A stretch of 64,000 nucleotides of DNA from Tuctoria greenei (GCA_036927565.1 JAYESD010000001.1:254291097-254355096); one strand, 5' to 3'. Numbered from the stretch's first letter, positions 21,690-35,765 are shown. The notes: generated from the letters alone by a model not told the origin. A program made the numbers and translations.

Positions 21690-23400
21690 ACCGAGTCAGT
21701 AGGGAAAGAATTTTCCAGCCAAGTAGCAGATTGGGATCTCTTGTCTGGAGCATACACAGCACATGAAAAGAATAAAGATAAAACCCCACCGTCCAATCAG
21801 ATCCTCTCAATAGCTAAGCAGATCTTTCTCTTGGCAAAAATCATGCACTAGGGTAAAGCACCCAGAAACAGAATTCTTCACGTAACAAGCTGATAATATA
21901 CTTCCAGCCGCAGCAAAAGCAACACGAACAGAAGGATGGATCTACGAAGAAATCAAGGACGTACTCAGATCAAATAATCTGATCACATTCATTCCCAATC
22001 CCTAAGGAAGGCTGCACAATAAGATCATCAGAGGAGAAGATCGCCTTCACCTCCTCTCCATAGCAGATTGGAAATTCCTACGCAGCAAGCAGACGATAAA
22101 ATATAATATCTGATCCTCCTTTACAAGGGACCACGTCCCTAGCCTTTTATATGAGCTCATAGATAGACTCCAATACCCATACGACTTGGACTCTTGTTCA
22201 CCCTGGTGCACGCCGGCACCCATCACACGTTAGAGTCCAAAACAGAAACCAATTGACTCCACTAGTTAAACAAATTGACCTGGATCACAATACGGACCTT
22301 GACTATAACAAAACTGATTCATCCTGGAACACGCAGATACCAATGACTAACACTCACATATATGACTAAGACTCTTGCAAATCATAAAATAATACGGCAA
22401 GGTTGCTAATACTCCTGCTTACATTCTCAACTTAAAGAAGCATAACTGATTGCATATATCCTCACGTTGGGCTTCTGGGTATCTCGAGAAGCTTAATACT
22501 AGCATATAAATATTGTTTTGTGTTCCTTACTCCATGCTTCTATTCCTTGCACAGATTGTCACGGCAAAGCATCAACAACTATTGATCCAGCCATGCCAAT
22601 CAGATCAAAAGAAAAAGGACCAATCTGAATAATCTTGCTTGAATTATTGGATGAACATTTAACAAGACTCAAATAGTTATCTGAAAGGGCAACAGCCTCA
22701 TCAAACTTCCCCCCTTGGATCCAAGCCGCCTCTTGTCTTTGCGGGTGCATCAATTAATTTTCTCATATTTGCAGCAACTGTATTAATGTATTTGGCTTTG
22801 AATTCAGCTCCTATAAAAGTATACTTTGCAAGCATCAGTTCATATGAAATATATTTCTTCTTCTCCTTCAAACTAATAGGCATAGAGCCAATCTTCAATG
22901 AAGTATTTCGATCACTGGAACTTGTTTCATAGTTATCAACCTCAAGCATTGTAACATCTCTTGAACCACTGGCAGCATGCAAACGAACTAGAATAACTAC
23001 ATCATTCTTCTCCCCTTGGAGCACTGCCATCCTCTGCTTTGGGGTGTCTTTGTGTGCCCTTTTCTCTTTTTGAAACAGCAGGAAACTCTGTTGCATTGAT
23101 AGCACTTTCCTTCCTCGGCTTCAGCACATGAGATATACCTTTATGCATGAATGAATAATTATTGGAACAGCCCCCATGCGTTGCATCACAATCGAACTGC
23201 CATGGCCTCCCCAACACCCAATGGCATGCACTCATCGGCGCCATATCGCAGTCTACACTATCAATATGGTTGCCCACTGCAAATTTTACTCTTGCTTTGT
23301 GAGTGATTCTCAGTGTACCACTTTTGATTCATCCACTGCATATAACGTGGAGTAGGCAGCCTCCATGTTGACAAAGACAATGCATGTTCCACATCCGAAC
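21690..23400 (-). pseudogene. Ty3/gypsy remnant: LTR-like segment plus protease region (unit B)
   Basis: Same arrangement as in unit A: minus-strand TATA box at 22143-22152 and protease signature around 23260-23130 (CDMAPMSACHWVLGRPWQF). An extra base (ggttgccc against ggttacc) shifts the frame just upstream of the signature. About 20 bases around the acagattg site are missing relative to unit A, shortening the 3' frame to a 64-codon remnant. Confidence 0.65.
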
Positions 23401-23471
23401 AAATAACATATGAATGAAACTTCCACCATCAATAATTAACTTGCATGCCTTTTCTTTTATTTTTCATTCTG

Positions 23472-23893
23472 ATTGGAAAATAGAACAGCGTTGTCCCTTC
23501 AAATTAGCAATGGTGCAATCACCTTGTACTTCTTGAGACATCAATGATAAACCATTTGAAGCATGATCAGAATCATCAGTCATTGGTTTATTAGAAACCT
23601 CAATATGTTGTCTAGGTGTTAACAAAGATGTATCAGTACTTGCAGCAGTAGAATCATCTTGAGAACCTTTTTTTTCACAAACACATCTGAGACACCATTT
23701 GCAGCTTCATTTTTTAATGCAATAGCACTCGCAAAACTGTTTTGAGATGTGGTCGATATATTAGTTTTAACAATAGCACTAGCTAAATCCTTCTCACAGC
23801 TTCCAGCAGAAAATTCAATTTTTGAAGCAATATGAATATATAGTTTGAACTCTCTAGTGTTTTTTATTATTAGATAAGCTTTCAGCATATTTG
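23472..23893 (-). pseudogene. Ser/Thr-rich coding remnant, frameshifted (unit B)
   Basis: The homopolymer has eight T instead of nine, which shifts the frame after FVKKK. Otherwise the sequence matches unit A. Confidence 0.33.
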
Positions 23894-24528
23894 TAACATT
23901 TGATCTCTGTAAACTCTTGATGTGTCTAAGAAAGTAATAATCATAGAGGTAATTATTGGTGTTAGTATGCATTAGTAACTTTCTAACCATATGTGTTGTC
24001 TCTCAGATACATTGGCTTTATTGTCTTTTCACTATAAAATTTTAATATTCCCAAATGATACTTGCTCCTCCCCCCCCACCCCGGTTTGCTTACGTTCAAG
24101 TTCCTTCGAAATTATATTCCAGGATCTGTTGATTCCGTGTTTCTACATATATTTATCTTATATTACTTCAACCACAATCAAATACATTTTTTCATCTTAT
24201 AAGTCATATTTAGGAAATTTACGCTTTGCTTAGGCATTTCACCTTCCTAAAGAAAAAAACATTTTTTCTTAAAAAAAATTGCATTGTTACGGGATTCTTG
24301 CAACCTAATTCAAGTTGCTGGAACTTTTACCTCAGATTCCACTTTTTTTATTTATGAAACCTCGTGTGTGTATGCGTGTGCGCGCCTGTGTTTGTGTTTG
24401 TGTCTGTGTGTACGTGCGGAGCGTGCGTGTGTGTGTGATGTGCTGAATATGTAAAAAATATGCTCATTTGTATTAGGATCTCAAAGTGGCAAAAGTTATA
24501 AGTCAGCTTCTGGTATTTTCTAAACTGC
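23835..24528. repeat. Left arm b-c-d (unit B)
   Basis: Full-length arm; its reverse complement matches 28080-28715. The poly-C tract is short and interrupted (24066-24080), and the GT stretch is shortened by a gtgtctgtg interruption. Confidence 0.75.
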
Positions 24529-24622
24529 TTTTGTTGTCTGATAGTTTCCTCATGAAACAAGGATAACATACAAGCGTCATTATACTTGTTCATATAATTG
24601 TATACTTAACAAAAAGAAAGAT

Positions 24623-24866
24623 TTGTCAAAGTGGTGTATCTCTCATGGTCGTTACCACTGAGAAGTTGTTGAAACATGGAAATCTGAATTTCGCACATCT
24701 TCTACTACAAAGAGGTTATCTTTGTTGTACCTTGCAAATAATGTTATGCAGAATGCCACAAAGAAAATAGTGGATACATAATGAACTCATGAGAGTCATC
24801 CCTGCTGCCCACAATGAAGTTTTCAACAACGGTGATGATTATGGACGGAAGGTTGTAAAATGGCTG
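24623..24866 (+). pseudogene. CID-domain exon remnant (unit B)
   Basis: Reads NELMRVIPAAHNEVF after the frameshift. Donor changed to GTCTGT. Same inherited stop. Confidence 0.72.
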
Positions 24867-25292
24867 GTCTGTATGTTATATTCATATGTGTATTCGTTGT
24901 AGTTACACTATTATCATGTACAAACATTAGCGATGTATTAAAACATTGTTTCTTTAAGATCACAATCTTTGGACGTCTAGATACTAAGAAAATGGTAAAA
25001 TGCTGAACATCAGAATATATCTGAAGCTGACTAATTACCTTTGCCAGTTTGATCTCCTAATGCAAATTAGCATATTTTTTAGATAATAAGAACATCACAG
25101 ACACACACACACACGCTTGCACGCACAAGCATGCATGCACTCCAACACACACAGTTTCATATATAAAATAATAGAATGTGAGGTAAAAGTTCCAACAACT
25201 GAATCAACACCAGAATCCAGCCAAATAATCACTGATTGCCAAGTCCTACTGTATCCTTCCTAAAGAAGGCTAACAATAGTCAAATCTAAGTT
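24867..25292. repeat. Spacer with inverted segment d' and CA repeat (unit B)
   Basis: Short CA tract (about 25101-25114) and a 23-bp deletion (gaatccagccaaat) shared only with unit D. Confidence 0.65.
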
Positions 25293-26882
25293 CAAGAAAC
25301 GAGTGAAAGGTCGTTGGCCTTATAACCGTCGGTTTCCTTCTATTGTTGACGTACATACTTTATAACCGTTGGTGAACCGTCGGCTTAAGCCGACGCTCTT
25401 GATTCGATGTTTTTAACTCATAAAATTGTCAGTCCCGGCACATTTAACTCTTAATTAAATTTGTCAGTTTCAGATGCCGATACATTTAATCTTTATAACC
25501 ATCGGCCAAATACTGACACATTTCATTTCTGCACAGCTGTCGGCCTTGGGGCTCACCGGCAGCTTTATTGGCATAAAACCGTCGGCTGTCCATCTCACCT
25601 GACACCTTTAACCAATACATTTTCATTTGTTTAACCGCACTTCAAGTAACTCATGCTCGTTCATTGGATTCCTCTGGAGCTTGCGACCATTTTTTTATTT
25701 TTTTAACCGTTAATTCTTACTCAGTCATTGGATTGAGAGATCGTGAACACTTTTTTATTTTTTTTAATGCGAAGCTTACCGGACGTCTAGCGCGGCCCTA
25801 ACTCATTGGAAAAGGGGACGAGGAGACGACAAAGTTCAGCCACGCCAACCCATCCACACTGTTGTGAATCACCGTACCGGCAAGGGAGCACATGAGCTCC
25901 GTTGACTCATAGCAGTCGTCGAGAGTTGAGACGAGGAGGCAGCCGCCGCGGGTGTCAAGGACGGAGTTTGTAGAGGACCCCTCAGGCATCGGCAAAGAAG
26001 GTGCTGGCCTGGTGGGTGGCAGCGGTGCTGAGCTTCGATCCGGTAACAGCGGGTGGACTCAAACGAACCGCAAACGTCCAAGCGCCTCGGAGGTGAGGTA
26101 GAATCAGAGGATGCACAATGCGGGTGGCGTGCCTGGAAGCGGTGGAGGAAGACCGGGCCGGAGGCATGGAGTTACCAGTAATGGCAAACGAGGGCGCCCT
26201 AGAGGAGGATGGTGGGGAGGCTGACACAGAGCAGGATCTTCTGCAGGAGGTCGTCGTCGCCAAGGACCAACCAAGTGGAGGTCTCTGCCACCAAGGAAGC
26301 AGGATCTCCCGCAGGACCAAGGAAGCAGGATCTCCCGCAGGAGGTTCTCCATTCTGGTGGTGTGCGACGGCGGCTGGTGGTGTGCGGCTAGAAGTGGGCA
26401 AGTGTGGGGTGGTGCGGTTTAAGTAGTGTGCGGTTAGGTTTCACAGTTTGCATGTAGTGCGAATATCAAAAAGAGGGACTGTGTAGAGGATTGAAAATTT
26501 GTAGGGTACGAGAGAGAATCGGGGGCCAACAGATGTAGTCGTTAGCTTAGAATCTGAAGCCGACAGCTATAGTTTATAAACATCAGGCAACACTGCAAAC
26601 CGGCGGTTTTAATGCTTGGGCGGGAGAGGATGTTTTCAGGGGGTGCCAGGTCCAACATATGACAGTCGGTCTGGGGGGAGAAACCGACGCCTTTAGGTAA
26701 GGCCGTCGAGATTTTTGGAGGAACAGACCTAAATTATTATGGCCGTCGGCCGCCACAAAAGGACCGACAGTTATATATTTTTTGCCGTTGGGGGGACTAA
26801 ACCGACGTTGTTAGACTATTTATGTTCGATGGCCCTAATGGTTATAATTTCTCTGACGCCCTATTGACAGATTCTTGTAGTG
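25293..26882. mobile_element. CACTA-A copy 4, 5' terminus clipped
   Basis: Core with the 15-bp insertion; intact right terminus; same left-end clip. Confidence 0.85.
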
Positions 26883-26885
26883 TCC

Positions 26886-28742
26886 TGGGAAAAAATTCCA
26901 ACCCTTATGTTAAGGTTGCACTATTAGCGGCCTGTAAAGCGATGCAGATCCACAATTAGAAGTACAACATGTCTCGTTCATGCAAAACATGAGTTTCTAG
27001 AGTTAGCCTGCCAGCACCAGAAAGGACAACGACATGCCATGATCAAAGCTAAGCAGCCTCGATGCGTTATACTTATAAACCAACCTTCCAACAACGGTAG
27101 GAAATTACTACCACCAAGAAAGCACGCGCGAAGCAGCATGCAAGCAGTTACCTTAACGACATCGAGGCATTCAGAATCACCAAAAGAAAAGAAAAAACAA
27201 GGAACCTGTCACCACCCTGGCCCCGATTCATCCTTGGCACCCCGCACTAACTGAAACAAAGAAATCGAAATTATGTCCTATGAGCACCCTTAATAATAAA
27301 TACTTCCTGTGTTATGAAATAAATGGGGACAGAAAATCTAGTTCGAAAGAGCTGTCTTTGTCATAATACATATCAGTTTCAGTTGACTTAAAACTATGAT
27401 TTATTTGTGAACGTCTGTTAACTATCTATTTGGCATTGAACAGATACTTAATGACCTTCAACCTGCATCAGACCTTCTCCTCTCTCTATCTCTGTCACCT
27501 GATTCTCTCACCCACGTTGGTCACCTTAACCCCTTCCCCTGGTCATTCTCAACATGTTCCCCAGCGTTGCCCCCTCCCACTACAAACTCACCCACCTCCC
27601 ACCATTCTTTGGCTGGTCTCTTTGTGGGATCCATACCACTCCCCTATCATCTTTGTTATTTCTTCCGCTACTACTATCGAGTTGACCTACTACTTCTAGA
27701 TTCTCCTTCTATGGTCGGAGCTCGTGGAGCTCGCGCAAAAACCATACCTTCTAAAACATCAATGAGATTTGTTTGTCAAATTAAATCACCTCTGATTTAA
27801 ACAGATTGAAATCGGATGTGATTTTTCAGCTAATTGAAAAATATTACTTACAAAATAAGATGATTGAAAATCCATCAGCAATTTGATGTACCAGAGTCCT
27901 CGAAAATCATTGAAATGCAGATTTAGTTGCGTAGTAGGGGATAGATCTCACCTCCGAGCTGCGCCTTGAGGCAGCATGGGTGTGGGTGGGGTGGGGCCGC
28001 AGTCTGGTTCATCATGTGCATACATTAGTGATGTATTAAAACATTGTTTATTTAACATAACAATCGTTGGATGATTAGATATTAAGAAGAGGGTAAAATG
28101 TTGAACATAGAAAAATAGATGAAGCTGTCTTATAACATTTGCCACTTTCAGCTCCTATTACAAATGAGCATTTTTTACATAATAAGAACATCACGCACAC
28201 ATACACACACACACACAAACACAGAAACACGTGAACACAGTTTCATAAATAAAAAGGAACGGGATTTTGTAAGAAAAAAAGTTTTTTTTAAAGAATCTGA
28301 AATGCCTAGGCAAAGTGAAAATTTCCTGAAAATGACTTATAAGGTAAAAAAAAAATGATTGTGGTTGCAGAAATATATGATAAATATATATGTAGAAATA
28401 TGGAATCCATATTTCATGTAATATAACTTTGAAACAACTTGAATGTAAGCTCAGGGGGGGGGGGGGGGGGGGAGAAATTAAGTATCATTTGGGAATACTA
28501 AAAGGTTATAGTGTGAAGACAATAAAACTGATGTATCCAAGAGACAATACATATGGTTAGAAAATTACTAATTAATACTAATACCAATAATTTCCTCTAT
28601 CATCAATAATTTCTCGAACACGTCAATATATAACATAGATCAAATGTTATGAATAATATGATGAAAGCTTATCTAATGATAAAAACATTAGAGAGTTCAA
28701 ACTATAAATTCACATAAATAATGATCTCTTCACAAGGTTCAA
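26886..28742. repeat. Right arm (unit B)
   Basis: MITE-like element at 27303-27448; G19 tract at 28454-28472, the longest in the window. Segment b (28480-28720) is the clear inverse of 23840-24080. Confidence 0.62.
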
Positions 28743-29828
28743 TGTTAGAATATGTGTGAGGATTTAATAGAGAACATGATTTCCATGTTGCAGCTGTTAG
28801 GCAACATCTAGATATAGACAACTGGGAACGAAAGGATAGTTTGGTGTTTTTTAACATTAGCAAAAAGATTTGGTTTGCATGTGTGCAAGGAGTGCATGGA
28901 CGTGGCAACATGGTCCCAAGGCGTGATGAAGAGAAGTGGACATAAAGAATTAGTAGGAAAGGTCCAACTAGCTGGATTATGCCTCAGGCTGCGGCTAAGG
29001 TAGTTATGGTTCGTTTATGGAAAGTATGGAGTTTGTTTTGGTTAGATTTCGTGTGGGTCATGAACTTGAGTTATTTTAGGAATGTTTAGGAAGTTTCTAA
29101 AATGTTTTAAAGTCTTAAGATTCCTTCTATCTGCGTATAGAAGAGTCTTGAATAGTTATGGAATGTTTCAGTTGAAACTGAGTAGGATTGGAGTCCTAGT
29201 ATAGATTGGCTTGGCCCTAGGGCTGGTTATAAAAGCAAGGAAGGCCAGAGCTCGTGGAGAGACGACTTTGGCTGTTCCTCTTGTGTTTTGATCAGCAAAA
29301 TTCGTACTTTAGAGGAACTTTTGTGCCTTGTTCATCCGACTTGTTTCATACAAGTTTTTCTCGTCGAGTTTCCGCACAGCACTACATTGTGTAAGTGTTT
29401 TTATTATAACTCGAGTTTTACAGATCCAATTGATGTGATTATTTCTGGGTTGTATTCACAACTTGTTTATCTATCATCTGTGAAAATTTCACCATCATTG
29501 GGTTTGTGGTTCCTAATGTACACGAGTTTCTCTGCGGTGTTGTAGATCTGTTTTTACTCGGATATAATAGATTGACCTTTGTTCGATCTTTCGATCATAA
29601 CTTGAGCTTTTTTATGGTTTTCTGTGATTCTTGTTTTCGTGTATTTGTGACTTTATTCTTCATATTATATACTATTTTTCTCACATTTGAACATGTTTAT
29701 ATTAGTTGCACACATGGTTTCTTACCAGATTAATTTTCTGTCGTGAGGTTTTCATTGCCTCCGTGGAAAATAATTTCATCTATCATTCACCCCCTCTAGT
29801 AGCTTTTCATGTGCTCTTCAATCCTACA
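28743..29828 (+). mobile_element. Ty1/copia LTR (unit B)
   Basis: Same ends and length; primer-binding site at 29831-29842. Confidence 0.8.
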
Positions 29829-29889
29829 ATTGGTATCAGAGCCACAACGCTCTAACCTTTGTGATTTGCACGTATTTTGACTAATCATC

Positions 29890-31035
29890 ATGGAGAAATA
29901 CTCTACAAAATCTTGTGTGTTTAGTAGCATTGATTTTCCAGTTGGGAAGGTGCGTATGGAGGCTTTCATCCAGGCGCAAGGCTTCAAAATATTGGAAAAG
30001 GTGTACAAGCCTTACAACGTGCCGCCAAACGATCAATTCACCGCTACGAACATGAGAGATGTCGACAATAACAACAAGGCGCAAAACTTGATCATACAAG
30101 GATTGACTCAAAGTAAATTCGATCGAGTTGCACACCTCCGATCTGCATACGATATTTGGAAAGCTCTATGTGATTATCATGAACGATCCAACACTATCGA
30201 GGAGGTGAGACAAGACATGTTCAAGAAAGAATACATGCGCGTTGAGATGCAACCCGGTGAGTCAATCGATGAGCTCTTTCCTCGCTTTAACAAAATTCTC
30301 AGCATCTTGCGTAGTGTCAACGTTAATTTTTCAGATGTTGAAAATGCTAGGCAATTATTAAGTGCATTAGACATGTCAATTTGGGAGATGAATGTTACAT
30401 CTATTTGTGAGTCAACTATCATGAGTACACTTACATTATATGTGCTATATTCCAAGTTAAAAACACATGATATTGACATAATCTCATGTAAGAACCCCAA
30501 TAAGTCTCTTGCATTTGTTTCTCAACATCACATTCCTAGCTCTAGCCAATTTTCATCATGTGGTACACTTGCTTTGTTGTCCTCTCTAACCCTTGAACAG
30601 ATTGAGGAGTTTCCAGAGGAGGAGCTAGCACTTCTTTCTACTCGATTCTCAAAAGCATTGCAAAATGTGAGAACTCGAAGAAGAGGAAGTAGTGTTTATT
30701 AATGATGCTTCAAATGCGGTAAGACATGACATTTTCATATAGATTTCTCTAATCTTTCAGTTCCTACTTCCCGTGATGAGAAGCAAACAAAGTTCAAGTC
30801 CTCCTATGCAAACAACAACAAGAATAAAAAGGGCTTTACAGGTCGCCAATGTGTAAATAGTTTTATCCCCGCACTTAAGGAACTTGGCACGAGCGATGTG
30901 GTTATCGGAAGTGATGAAGATCAAGTATCGACGTGGACATCTCCGCTCTTAGATCTAAGGACCGGTCCATACGAGAATATGGCAGAACAACAGTGCCACC
31001 AAAAGGCCAAATATGGGTGCAACGTAGCTGAATAA
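29890..31035 (+). pseudogene. Copia gag, longest open copy (unit B)
   Basis: 270 codons open (29890-30702), covering the whole UBN2-like region. A TAA just before the zinc knuckle (YQ to stop) ends it, and the shared TGA follows at 30727-30729. The Trp usual in FPxWK is Gly, as in units A and C. Confidence 0.8.
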
Positions 31036-32079
31036 TTAGGTGTGTTGTTGATATTGTTTGGACCATTGGATGGCATGGGGAACGGGAGTCGATTAGGGCT
31101 ACCCTGGGAATTGCATGGCACACGAGGGGGCTCGTGGGTGGGAAATGGGGATTCAAGCCTGCTAGTGGAACTTTAGTGGATACGTACATACTAGTAGTCC
31201 CTTTTGAAAGGCTATTTTGTGATCCCTTGGCTACACACCAACATAAGTGTGAATAGGCAACATAGAGGCTCTTTGTCACTGAAAGGTGATGAAATCACGA
31301 ACATGTGGGTAAAGTGGTATAATCTGTGCAGAGTGTAAAACTATCATGGTGGTCGTGCTCCCGGTTAAGAGCACCTGGATGACCTACATGATAAGAATTA
31401 GACTTAGGTTTTGGGAATGGTTTGGTTATGTCATATGAACATGGTTGGTTATGAGAAGGCATGAAATTATCATATGGTTTTGATATTAATTGTTGGCTGA
31501 TTAATAATGAATTATGATGGTAGAAGAGGATATTGGATAGGTGATATGATAATTACTTTGGCTGTGATAGGATTTAAACACACCTAGACATTGTAGGTTG
31601 CCTTGATAAGTTCGTGAACTAAAATGAGCTTCCTGCAATGAACTATTTATTTCCATCCTTGATTTAAGCTACGTGTCATACTTTCCCACACTTGTTGAGT
31701 ATGACATGTTCTCAACTTTGCTGTCCCTACAATTAATTCAGCTACAAGAGATATTTTGGAAGACAACATGGAGCACTACATTGCGTACTACTGTTGATTA
31801 CCTGTGGAGTTGGAATCGCCTACGCTAGTTTATTTTCCGATGCAATAGAATCATGGTATTTATATTATTTGTGGCATGGTTGAATTCTAAGTATCATTTT
31901 TGATGTTGGTGTATATGTATGAAGCAACATCCTGGGCACACATACACTTCACTTGGTTTGTTTATTTCAGAACTGGGTGTCAAAAGCCGGCAACCAAGAT
32001 AAACAGAGGGCCGCCTAACAGGATACGAGCTTCCAATAGAGTGTATCTCCTTTTAGTGCTATAATGACCCTGCCTGCAG
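31036..32079. other. Unclassified retroelement-like DNA (unit B)
   Basis: Same content as in unit A with scattered substitutions; no gene seen. Confidence 0.4.
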
Positions 32080-32788
32080 TTAAATCCGCGACGAGCTACC
32101 ATAAAGACCATCTCAGATTTCATAAATAAAAGAGATAGGCTGAATTAAAGATCTTCTCGGATTGGTCTCACAAAAAGGAGATGGGCTGACATAAAGACTG
32201 TCTCAGATTTCATAAATAATGGAGATGGGCTGAATTGAAGACCGTCTCGGATTAGTCTCAGAAAAAGGAGACTGGCTGTCATAAAGCCCGTCTCGATTTT
32301 TTTTACATAAAGGAGACAGTCGTCCTCAGAGATCGTCTCTCAGTTATTACAAAAAGGAGACGAGCTTATTGGAAGGCCGTCTCAGATTATTCATTAAATC
32401 TGTGGCGGGCTTTTATAAAGACCATCTCAGACTTCTTACCAAAAAGAGATGGACTTTTTAAAAGCCCGTCTCAAATTAGTCTTTAAATCTGCGACGGACT
32501 ATCATAAAATCCATCTCGGATATTTTACATAAAGGATATGACCGCCTTAAAGCTCGTCTTGGATATCTTAGAAAAAGGAGACTGTCTGCTTTAAAGGTTG
32601 ACTCGGATTTCTAACAAAAAGGAGATGAGAGTTCTTAAATCTTGTCTCTCATGTATACCGATTGGCGACACGCCCAATAGCTCGTCTCCGATTACTCTGT
32701 AATGCGAGACGCGACGACGCATATGCTCTTTTTGCGCGTCTCCATTCCTCATGCGGACACGTCTCGAATGAGCCTTTCTCATGTGGTG
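32080..32788. mobile_element. CACTA-B 3' terminal region, terminus mutated
   Basis: Same subterminal motif array as in the other units, but the last five bases are TGGTG instead of TAGTG. The terminus is therefore altered in this unit only. Confidence 0.62.
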
Positions 32789-33330
32789 TCTGTTTTCAGT
32801 CTATTTAAATCAAAGGTGATTTATGTTGACGTTCAAATCTCGTTGATGTTTTCGAAGATGGGATTTTTGCACGAGCACCACGGGCTCCGACCATAGAAAG
32901 AAACTCTAGAGGTAGTAGGTCGTCTTAACGGTAATAGTAGAAGAGATAAAAAAGATGATGGGGGAGCGGTACGGGTCCCATGACGAGAACGGCCTGAGAA
33001 TGGTGGGAGGTGGGGAGTGTGGGGTGGGAGTTGGCGGCGGTGGGGAACTTCTTGAGAACAACCAGGGGAAGGGGGTAGGATGATCAACGTGGGTGACAGA
33101 ATTAAGTGAGAGAGAGAGAGAGAGGAGAACATTGGATGAAGGTTGAAGGTCATTAATTCTCCGTTCAATACCAACCAGATAGTTTATCGACGTTCACTTA
33201 AGAAATCAGAGATTTCAGTCAACTGAAAATTAAATGTATTATGATGCACGTGTACTACCTCATTTAAAAATAAATGACGGACATCTATTTGAACTAGATT
33301 AGCTGTCCCCATTTATTTCATATAGCAGAA
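32789..33330. repeat. Left arm a with MITE-like element (unit C)
   Basis: Single-copy version of the 66-bp segment and a short (GA)n tract near 33110-33122. No gene recognised. Confidence 0.58.
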
Positions 33331-33358
33331 GTGATATGAACACGAGCGTGTCTCCGTG

Positions 33359-33592
33359 ATGTTGTCCCAATCTTTCACGGTACTAGACAATCCAAGAATT
33401 AATATATCGAAAACAACTTTAAAATTGATAGATGAAGCTGGCTTACTGGAGATGCAAACCAAAAACAACAAAGCTCCCACCCTTAGTGCTGATTTTAACA
33501 ACGAACAGGACAAGAGAAAGTACAGCAAACACCCAGATCACCCCTTCAAGCAGTTGCTTGATCACGATCCACAAAAGAACCTGACTGATTAG
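33359..33592 (+). CDS. Unrecognised 77-codon ORF (unit C copy)
   Basis: Open over its full length; differs from unit B by a few residues (LIDEAG, LSADFNNEQDK, LLDHD). Function unknown. Confidence 0.25.
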   Translation: MLSQSFTVLDNPRINISKTTLKLIDEAGLLEMQTKNNKAPTLSADFNNEQDKRKYSKHPDHPFKQLLDHDPQKNLTD

Positions 33593-33599
33593 TAGACCG

Positions 33600-35300
33600 A
33601 GTCAGTAGGGAAAGAATTTTCCAGCCAAGTAGCAGATTGGGATCTCTTGTCTGGAGCATACACAGCACATGAAAAGAATAAAGATAAAACCCCACCGTCC
33701 AATCAGATCCTCTCAATAGCTAAGCAGATCATTCTCTTGCAGAAATCATGCACTAGGGTAAAGCACCCAAAAACAGAATTCTTCACGTAACAAGTTGATA
33801 ATATACTTCCAGCCGCAGCAAAAGCAACTCGAACAGAAGGATGGATCTACGAAGAAATCAAGGACATACTCAGATCAAATAATCTGATCACATTTATTCC
33901 CAATCCCTAAGGAAGGCTGCAATAAGATCATCAGAGGAGAAGATCGCCTTCACCTCCTCTCCATAGCAGATTGGAAATTCCTACGCAGCAAGCACAGGAT
34001 AAAATATAATATCTGATCCTCCTTTACAAGGGACCACGTCCCTAGCCTTTTATATGAGCTCATAGATAGACTCCAATACCTGTACGACTTGGACTCTTGT
34101 TCACCCTGGTGCACGCCGGCACCCATCACACGTTAGAGTCCAAAACAGAAACCAATTGACTCCACTAGTTAAACAAATTGACCTGGATCACAATACGGAC
34201 CTTGACTATAACAAAACTGATTCATCCTGGTACACGCAGATACCAATGACTAACACTCACATATATGACTAAGACTCTTGCAAATCATAAAATAATACGG
34301 CAAGGTTGCTAATACTCCTGCTAACATTCTCAACTTAAAGAAGCATAACTGATTGCATATATCCTCACGTTGGGCTTCTGTTGATCTCGAGAAGCTTAAT
34401 ACTAGCATATAAATATTGTTTCGTGTTCCTTACTCCATGCTTCTCTTCCTTGCACAGATTGTCACGGCAAAACATCAACAACTATTGATCCAGCCATGCC
34501 AATCAGATCAAAAGAAAAAGGACCAATCTGAATAATCTTGCTTGAATTATTGGATGAACATTTAACAAGACTCAAATAGTTATCTGAAAGGGCAACAGCC
34601 TCATCAAACTTCCCCCCTTGGATCCAAGCCGCCTCTCGGCTTTGCGGGTGCATCAATTAATTTTCTCATATTTGCAGCAACTGTATTAATGTATTTGGCT
34701 TTGAATTCAGCTCCTATAAAAGTATACTTTGCAAGCATCAGTTCATATGAAATATATTTCTTCTTCTCCTTGAAACTAATAGGCATAGAGCCGATGTTCA
34801 ATGAAGTATTTTGATCACTGCAACTTGTTTCATAGTTATCAACCTCAAGCATTGTAACATCTCTTGAACCACTGGCAGCATGCAAACGAACTGGAATAAC
34901 TACATCATTCTTCTCCCCTTGGAGCACTGCCATCCTCTGCTTTGGGGTGTCTTTGGGTGCCCTTTTCTCTTTTTGAAACAGCAGGAAACTCTGTTGCATT
35001 GATAGCACTTTCCTTCCTCGGCTTCAGCACATGAGATATACCTTTATGCATGAATGAATAATTATTGGAACAGCCCCCATGCGTTGCATCACGATCGAAC
35101 TGCCATGGCCTCCCCAACACCCAATGGCATGCACTCATCGGCGCCACATCGCAGTCTACACTATCAATATGGTTGCCCACTGCAAATTTTACTCTTGCTT
35201 TGTGAGTGATTCTCAGTGTACCACTTTTGATTCATCCACTGCATATAACATGGAGTAGGCAGCCTCCATGTTGACAAAGACAATGCATGTTCCACATCAG
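33600..35300 (-). pseudogene. Ty3/gypsy remnant: LTR-like segment plus protease region (unit C)
   Basis: Minus-strand TATA box at 34046-34055; protease signature CDVAPMSACHWVLGRPWQF within 35180-34905. It shares the frameshifting base and the ~20-base loss of unit B, but keeps R where unit B has C after WQFD. Confidence 0.65.
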
Positions 35301-35366
35301 AACAAATAACATATTAATGAAACTTCCACCATCAATAATTAACTTGCATGCCTTTTCTTTTATTTT

Positions 35367-35765
35367 TCATTCTGATTGGAAAATAGAACAGCGTTGTCCC
35401 TTCAAATTAGCAATGGTGCAATCACCTTGTACTTCATGAGACATCAATGATAAACCATTTGAAGCTTGATCAGAATCATCAGTCATTGGTTTATTAGAAA
35501 CCTCAATATGTTGTCTAGATGTTAACAAAGACGTATCAGTACTTGCAGCAGTAGAATCATCTTGAGAACCCTTTTTTTTCACAAACACATCAGAGACACC
35601 ATTTGCAGCTTCATTTTTTAATGCAATAGCACTCGCAAAACTGTTTTGAGATGTGGTCGATATATTATTTTAACAATAGCACTAGCTAAATCCTTCTCAC
35701 AGCTTCCAGCAGAAATTCAATTTTTGAAGCAATATGAATATATAGTTTGAACTCTAGTGTTTTTT
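35367..35765 (-). pseudogene. Ser/Thr-rich coding remnant (unit C)
   Basis: Eight T but one extra C keep the downstream frame (VKKKGSQDDSTAASTDTSLL). The upstream half is broken by small deletions (tattattttaac, agaaattcaa, aactctagtg). Confidence 0.33.

Larger units (their letters stand above)
15600..25760. repeat. Higher-order repeat block, copy 1 (pair at ~39.48-49.65 kb)
   Basis: This block spans the unit A right arm, copia segment, CACTA-B end and unit B left half. It recurs at a constant spacing: gag start 17910 against 41779, CACTA-B end 20806 against 44675, both 23,869 bp apart. It shares private stop codons, the 66-bp duplication and small deletions with the partner block. This dates a dimer-sized duplication later than the monomer amplification. 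Confidence 0.85.
20807..32788. repeat. Unit B, 11,982 bp
   Basis: A single-copy version of the unit. Its left half, up to about 25.76 kb, is nearly identical to that of unit D, including a private 66-bp tandem duplication and a shared 23-bp deletion just before CACTA-A. Its copia gag is the longest open copy in the window. Confidence 0.9.

Noticed and set aside
29890..30702. Unit B gag as a functional domesticated gene
   Set aside because: It stops before the zinc knuckle, shares the older knuckle TGA with the other copies and has no separate promoter; open by chance.
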